64,000 bases of DNA from Bacteroidales bacterium (GTDB lineage Bacteria > Bacteroidota > Bacteroidia > Bacteroidales > UBA932), in the NCBI GenBank assembly GCA_017476575.1, contig JAFUZO010000079.1, forward strand, positions 1 to 64,000. The letters run 5' to 3'. A program made the translations under genes and the position numbers. How positions within the stretch are numbered: position 1 is the first letter of the stretch; each line of letters starts with the position of its first letter. The notes beneath the pieces are model-generated. The model was not told the DNA's origin. It did no database searches and saw only the letters and a list, made by a program, of their open reading frames with translations. Shown piece by piece: positions 59,712 through 64,000 of this stretch.

Positions 59712-60791
59712 ATGAAACACCTGATTGACCCGACCGACCTCACCCAGGAAGAGCTGGGGCAGGTCATCTCCCTCGCGGAGGACATCATCGCACACCGAGA
59801 ACGCTACCAGGGGGCGCAGAGCCACCGCAAACTGGCCACCCTCTTCTATGAGCCCAGCACCCGTACGCGCCTGAGTTTCACGGCCGCCATGATGGAACTG
59901 GGCGGCAATGTCCTGGGCTTTTCGGACGCCCGGAGCTCGTCCGTCAGCAAAGGGGAAACCGTCCAGGACACCGTGCGGGTCGTGGGCTGCTTCGCCGATG
60001 TGATTGCCATGCGGCACCACATCGAAGGGGCTCAGTTGTACGCATCGGAAGTCTCCCGCGTTCCCATCATCAACGCCGGGGACGGATCCCACAGCCATCC
60101 CACCCAAACCCTGACGGACCTGTTGACCATCAAGCGGGAACTGGGCCGGATTGACGGGATCACCATCGGTTTCTGCGGAGATCTCCGCTTTGGCCGTACC
60201 GTCCATTCGCTCATCAAGGCCCTCTCCGGTTTCAAGGACATCGAAGTCATTCTCATTGCCCCGGACGAACTCCAGCTACCGGATTACATCAAGCAGGATG
60301 TCTGTGAGAAACTGGGCATCCGCTACCGGGAAGTCTCCTCCATGGAAGAGGTCATGCCGGAACTGGATGTCCTGTACATGACCCGCGTGCAGAAGGAACG
60401 CTTCCTGGACGAAGACGAATTCGACCGGGTCAAGGACAGCTTTGTGCTGGACAGCACCCGGATGTCCCTCGCAAAGGAGAAGATGGCTGTCCTGCACCCC
60501 CTCCCGCGCGTCAATGAGATTCTCACGGAAGTGGATGCCGATCCCCGGGCCGCCTATTTCCGCCAGGTGGAAAACGGTAAGTTCGTCCGGATGGCGCTTA
60601 TTACCAAACTGCTGGAGTGGAAAGACGATCCAGACCACGGTATGCTGGAGGGAGACGCCCCTATCACCGATCCATCCCTGCACTGCACCAACCCCAAATG
60701 CATCTGCAACCAGGAGCGGGCCCCGCACCGCTTCCGCCGCTCCGACCGGGGAGGACTGCGGTGCTGGTACTGTGATGCGAAGATAAAATAG
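59712..60791 (+). CDS. pyrB: Aspartate carbamoyltransferase with C-terminal PyrI-type zinc ribbon
   Basis: The 359-residue protein has a complete catalytic PyrB (about residues 1-310): LFYEPSTRTRLSFTAAM, RSSSVSKGETVQDT, MRHHIEGA, GDGSHSHPTQTLTDLL, YMTRVQKERF and VLHPLPRVNEI. It is followed by an extension of about 45 residues with Cys325, Cys330, Cys351 and Cys354 (HCTNPKCIC and RCWYCDAKIK). That spacing matches the zinc domain of the regulatory subunit PyrI (Cys109, 114, 138, 141 in E. coli). The nucleotide-binding N-terminal domain of PyrI is absent. This predicts zinc-stabilised assembly without CTP/ATP control. It ends the pyr operon. Confidence 0.93.
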   Translation: MKHLIDPTDLTQEELGQVISLAEDIIAHRERYQGAQSHRKLATLFYEPSTRTRLSFTAAMMELGGNVLGFSDARSSSVSKGETVQDTVRVVGCFADVIAMRHHIEGAQLYASEVSRVPIINAGDGSHSHPTQTLTDLLTIKRELGRIDGITIGFCGDLRFGRTVHSLIKALSGFKDIEVILIAPDELQLPDYIKQDVCEKLGIRYREVSSMEEVMPELDVLYMTRVQKERFLDEDEFDRVKDSFVLDSTRMSLAKEKMAVLHPLPRVNEILTEVDADPRAAYFRQVENGKFVRMALITKLLEWKDDPDHGMLEGDAPITDPSLHCTNPKCICNQERAPHRFRRSDRGGLRCWYCDAKIK

Positions 60792-61051
60792 TATGTATAT
60801 TCCCGCTTTTTTGCTCATATTTGGTTTTCCGTGGCATGCCCCGGACATGGGCAAAAGACCGATCTGAATCTGGGAAACATCACCATCGAGTTCGTTGCCG
60901 CCGAGGGGAAAGCTCTCGCGCATGTGGACGGATTTTTGGCAAGAAAAGGCAATTTCTCGGCAAATCCTGTTGCTGGACGGGGCCCGAAAGAGGCTGTATT
61001 CTAAGACTTTTCCAAAGAATACAGCCTCGACAAGGTGGACAGAAAGTTTCC
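60792..61051. other. Intergenic between pyrB and icd
   Basis: A 260-bp stretch without a supported gene. In the pyrB frame, codons stay open from the pyrB stop (60789-60791) to TAA at 61002-61004 (for example NITIEFVAAEGKALAHVDGF), but without a start codon. This may be chance or a remnant. A hairpin at 60990-61028 ends the region. Confidence 0.5.
60990..61028. terminator. Hairpin between convergent pyrB and icd
   Basis: GAGGCTGTATTCT (60990-61002) pairs perfectly with AGAATACAGCCTC (61016-61028). No T run follows on either side. A bidirectional terminator without U tract, or an mRNA-stabilising hairpin, is likely. Confidence 0.6.
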
Positions 61052-62263
61052 TTACGCGCCCAGGCGCCTTTCGAGGCGGGTGCGGATTTCGCGGAGGAAT
61101 TCGAGGGAGGTCAGGGCCTTCGGAGTGATGCCCTCCATGAGGTTCACGAGGTCCTTGGTGACCAGACCGGCGTTGAGCGTGTCGAAGCAGGCGGCCTCGA
61201 GCTGGTCGGCGTAATCCACCAGGGCCGGCAGGCGGTCGAGTTCGCCCCGCTTGCGGAAGGCGCCGGACCAGGCAAAGATGGTCGCCATCGGGTTCGTGGA
61301 GGTCTCTTCCCCTTTCAGGTACTTGTAGTAGTGGCGGGTCACGGTGCCGTGGGCTGCCTCGTACTCATACTTGCCGTCGGGGCTCACGAGGACGGAGGTC
61401 ATCATAGCGAGGGAACCGAAGGCGGTGGAGACCATGTCGGACATCACGTCGCCGTCATAGTTCTTGCAGGCCCAGATGAAGCCGCCTTCCGACCGCATGA
61501 CGCGGGCCACGGCATCGTCGATGAGGGTGTAGAAGTATTCGATGCCGGCGGCGTCGAAGCGCTCCTTGTATTCCTGGAAGACCTCCTCGAAGATGGCCTT
61601 GAAGCGGCCGTCATACTTCTTGGAGATAGTGTCCTTGGTGGCGAACCAGATGGTCTGCTTCACGTCAAGGGCATACTGGAAACAGGAATGGGCGAAACTC
61701 CGGATGGAGGCGTCGGTATTGTGCATACCCTCGAGCACGCCGGGACCGTCGAACTTGTGGATGACGAGTTCCTCGCGATGGCCGCTCTCGCCTTCGAAGA
61801 CGAGTTTGGCGACACCCGGCTCGGTGGTCTGGATCTCGACGTCGCGATAGACGTCGCCATAAGCGTGACGGGCGATGGTGATGGGTTTCTTCCAGAACTT
61901 GACGGCCGGATGGATGCTCGGGATGGTGATCGGTGTGCGGAACACGGTGCCGTCGAGCATGGCGCGGATGGTGCCGTTCGGGCTCTTCCACATCTCGTGG
62001 AGGTTGTACTCGCTCATGCGCTGGACGTTCGGCGTGATGGTGGCGCACTTGACGGCGACGCCGTACTTCTTGGTGGCATTGGCGGAATCCACGGTCACCT
62101 GGTCGGAGGTCTTGTCGCGGTATTCAAGGCCGAGGTCATAGTATTCACTCTTGAGGTCGACGAACGGGAGGATGAGTTCATCCTTGATCATCTTCCACAG
62201 GATGCGGGTCATCTCGTCGCCATCCATTTCGACGAGCGGGGTGGTCATTTTGATCTTTTCCAT
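61052..62263 (-). CDS. icd: NADP-dependent isocitrate dehydrogenase
   Basis: The 403-residue protein is of the eukaryote-like homodimeric type II IDH. It begins [20 protein letters not shown]. It has the substrate region around [20 protein letters not shown], the metal Asp cluster in [13 protein letters not shown] and [17 protein letters not shown], and the NADP-specific [14 protein letters not shown] followed by [13 protein letters not shown]. The Arg-His pair in TVTRH favours NADP over NAD. It converts isocitrate to 2-oxoglutarate. It is 1 nt after the aconitase stop, so the two form an operon. Confidence 0.96.
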   Translation of the reverse strand: MEKIKMTTPLVEMDGDEMTRILWKMIKDELILPFVDLKSEYYDLGLEYRDKTSDQVTVDSANATKKYGVAVKCATITPNVQRMSEYNLHEMWKSPNGTIRAMLDGTVFRTPITIPSIHPAVKFWKKPITIARHAYGDVYRDVEIQTTEPGVAKLVFEGESGHREELVIHKFDGPGVLEGMHNTDASIRSFAHSCFQYALDVKQTIWFATKDTISKKYDGRFKAIFEEVFQEYKERFDAAGIEYFYTLIDDAVARVMRSEGGFIWACKNYDGDVMSDMVSTAFGSLAMMTSVLVSPDGKYEYEAAHGTVTRHYYKYLKGEETSTNPMATIFAWSGAFRKRGELDRLPALVDYADQLEAACFDTLNAGLVTKDLVNLMEGITPKALTSLEFLREIRTRLERRLGA

Positions 62264-62264
62264 G

Positions 62265-64000
62265 TTATTTTCTGTTCTTGTAATAGTTCATCAGGCAGCC
62301 GTCGGCGAGAATCTGGCGTTCAGCCGCAGTGAGGTTCTGGAAATACAGGTGCAGGGACTCCACCGTACCGGCTGCGGTCAGCACCCGGGCGTCGATTTCC
62401 TCGGCACCGTCGAGGATGGCCTTCCGGATACCGGGGACGAAGATGAAGTCGCCGGGACCATACGGGAAGGCGGTATCCGGAGCAAGCGTGAACGGCACGA
62501 TACCCCAGTTGATGCAGTTGGAACGGTAGCGCTTGGTGGCGTACTCGTAGCAAATGTTTGCATCGCCGCCGAGGACCTTCTGGCAGGAGGCCGCCTGTTC
62601 GCGGGCAGAGCCGTCGCCCGGCTTGTTGGCAAAGACGCAGGAACCGAAGGACGTGTCCGCCGCAGCGGCGCCGAAGGCTTCGAGAGCCCGGGCGACCGGA
62701 GCCGGGACCTGCCCGGCGCGGCGTTCGAGGTCCTGGGCCTGGATGCGCTTGGAAATCCCGACATATTCCGGCACCCGGCGGGACAGGGCAAACTCGGAGA
62801 GTTTGAGCGGGTTGGACCGGTAACTGGAGGTCTCGCCGGAGGGAATCAGTTCGTCGGTGGTGGTCACCGGGTCGTGGATGACGGCGGCCAGTTCCAGGAG
62901 CATGTTCTCCGACATCGGATACAGGGTCGGCCAGTCCTTGATGTTGGGGCCGTAGCGGAGTTCCGTCTCCGGCTGCGGATGACCGTAGCCGTCGTAGATG
63001 CGGCTCTTATAGATGCGGTCGTCGAAGGAATAAGGCTTGTGGCGGTCGTCGTATTCCACATCGGTCGCCGCAGTGATGACACCGCCGTTCGCGGCCGTGG
63101 CGGCGATGGACCGGGCATCCATCAGGGCGACCAGCGAGATCTGGCCCTGGCCCGGTTTGGAGCCTTCCCGGTTGGGGAAGTTGCGAGTCGTATGACGGAT
63201 GGACAGGCCGTTGTTCGACGGCACGTCGCCGGCGCCGAAGCACGGACCGCAGAAGGCCGGCTTGATGACGACACCAGCCTCCAGCAGTTCCTCGGCGATA
63301 TGGTTCCGGGTCGTGGCCAGGTAGACCGGCGTGGACTGCGGATAGGCGCTCATGGTGAAGTAGTCGTTGCCGATGGACCGGCCCTTCAGGATGGTGGCGG
63401 CCTCGGAGAGGTTGTCGTAAGTGCCACCGGAGCAACCGGCGATGATGCCTTGGTCGGCCAGGACCTTGCCGTCATGGATCTTGTCGGTGAGATGGACATC
63501 GACCTTGTCTCCGAACCGCTTGCGCGCATCGTCCTCGACAGCCTTCAGGACCTTGTACGGGTCGGCCTGGAGTTCATGGATGGTCACAGCGTTGGAGGGG
63601 TGGAACGGGAGGGCGATCATGCTCTCCTGGGTGGAAAGGTCGATGCGGATCATGCTGTCGTAGTATGCGACCTTGCCCGGGCGCAGTTCCTGGTACGCTT
63701 CCGGACGGCGGTGCATCTCGAAGTATTCCTTCACCTTGTCATCCGTGACCCAGATGGAGGAAAGGCAGGTGGTCTCGGTGGTCATGACATCGATGCCGTT
63801 ACGGAAATCGATGGGCAGGTCCTTCACGCCCGGTCCGGCGAACTCCAGCACCTTGTTCTTGACGAAGCCGCTCTCGAACACGGCCTTGACGAGGGAGATG
63901 GCCACATCGTGCGGGCCGATACCGTGGCGGGGCTTCCCTTCGAGCCAGACCAAGACCACCTCGGGAGCGTTGATGTCCCAGGTGTTCCGCAGGAGCTGCT
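62265..64000 (-). CDS. Aconitate hydratase, partial (runs off the right edge)
   Basis: At least 578 C-terminal residues are present. The reading frame stays open to position 64000, so the N-terminus lies outside the window. The protein matches the mitochondrial-like aconitase group: [20 protein letters not shown] and the [4Fe-4S] ligands in the CGPCFGAGD segment, then [14 protein letters not shown] (substrate Arg), the swivel domain with NPLKLSEFA, and C-terminal [12 protein letters not shown]. It converts citrate to isocitrate, feeding the adjacent isocitrate dehydrogenase. Confidence 0.95.
   Translation of the reverse strand, partial: QLLRNTWDINAPEVVLVWLEGKPRHGIGPHDVAISLVKAVFESGFVKNKVLEFAGPGVKDLPIDFRNGIDVMTTETTCLSSIWVTDDKVKEYFEMHRRPEAYQELRPGKVAYYDSMIRIDLSTQESMIALPFHPSNAVTIHELQADPYKVLKAVEDDARKRFGDKVDVHLTDKIHDGKVLADQGIIAGCSGGTYDNLSEAATILKGRSIGNDYFTMSAYPQSTPVYLATTRNHIAEELLEAGVVIKPAFCGPCFGAGDVPSNNGLSIRHTTRNFPNREGSKPGQGQISLVALMDARSIAATAANGGVITAATDVEYDDRHKPYSFDDRIYKSRIYDGYGHPQPETELRYGPNIKDWPTLYPMSENMLLELAAVIHDPVTTTDELIPSGETSSYRSNPLKLSEFALSRRVPEYVGISKRIQAQDLERRAGQVPAPVARALEAFGAAAADTSFGSCVFANKPGDGSAREQAASCQKVLGGDANICYEYATKRYRSNCINWGIVPFTLAPDTAFPYGPGDFIFVPGIRKAILDGAEEIDARVLTAAGTVESLHLYFQNLTAAERQILADGCLMNYYKNRK

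Noticed and set aside
1..64000. CRISPR arrays, insertion sequences, prophage, tRNA or rRNA genes
   Set aside because: I looked for regular spaced repeats, transposase or integrase motifs and tRNA T-loop signatures and saw none that hold up.

Overview
The window is about 64 kb of GC-rich chromosome from a member of the Bacteroidota, most probably of the Bacteroidales. The supporting signs are: promoters of the Bacteroidota sigma type (TAnnTTTG at -7) in front of at least 22 genes; family-restricted proteins (DUF3276, DUF5606, DUF6340, GSCFA, BspA-like LRR); a nusB-yajC-ybbR-coaE cluster; a TonB-dependent receptor; and a zapA-rny pair. No phage, insertion sequence, CRISPR array, tRNA or rRNA was seen. 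The content is mostly housekeeping metabolism.

Layout. 0.2-5 kb: TonB receptor under a TPP riboswitch, glutaminyl cyclotransferase, CTP synthase. 5-11.4 kb: RNase P RNA, a papain-like lipoprotein, a nitroreductase, a helix-hairpin-helix protein, then a tightly overlapping five-gene operon (unknown protein, LRR protein, pseudouridine synthase, alpha/beta hydrolase, tcdA). 11.3-17 kb: Fur-family regulator, metX-thrA, Lrp regulator, GltD-like oxidoreductase. 17-22.7 kb: queCDE joined to glpABC. 22.8-28.4 kb (minus strand): nusB-yajC-ybbR-coaE and DUF5606-rimO-DUF6340. 28.5-32 kb: DUF3276, an MTA/SAH/adenosine-type deaminase and two tandem purine nucleoside phosphorylases. 31.9-41.3 kb: a frameshifted outer-membrane protein, nadE, zapA, a structured RNA, rny, a DsbD-like protein and a CPA2 antiporter. 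41.3-50.9 kb: 5'-nucleotidase, GSCFA, ffh, aquaporin, AraC regulator, a GntR-controlled ABC exporter, a 2-hydroxyacid dehydrogenase and an acetyltransferase. 51-60.8 kb: a complete UMP-biosynthesis operon. 61-64 kb: aconitase (cut by the window edge) and NADP-isocitrate dehydrogenase.

The most unusual part is the pyr operon at 51.0-60.8 kb. Its order is pyrC-carA-carB-pyrK-pyrD-pyrF-pyrE-pyrB. This is the Bacillus subtilis order with pyrB moved to the end, and several proteins look Firmicutes-like rather than Bacteroidota-like, which suggests horizontal acquisition. No pyrR is present. Instead the promoter is followed by a 42-codon leader ORF that runs through a possible pause hairpin, a pyrimidine-rich tract and a strong intrinsic terminator, and whose stop overlaps a pyrC start codon (TGATG). 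This is the architecture of UTP-sensing pyrBI attenuation in E. coli. CarA has lost its glutaminase nucleophile (Cys to Gly, with further active-site changes), which predicts an ammonia-dependent carbamoyl-phosphate synthetase. PyrB carries a C-terminal four-cysteine zinc ribbon like that of PyrI but lacks the nucleotide-binding regulatory domain. Other notable points are an Asn/Asp specificity switch between the two tandem phosphorylases, three genes predicted to have leaderless mRNAs, and dispersed repeats that end genes.
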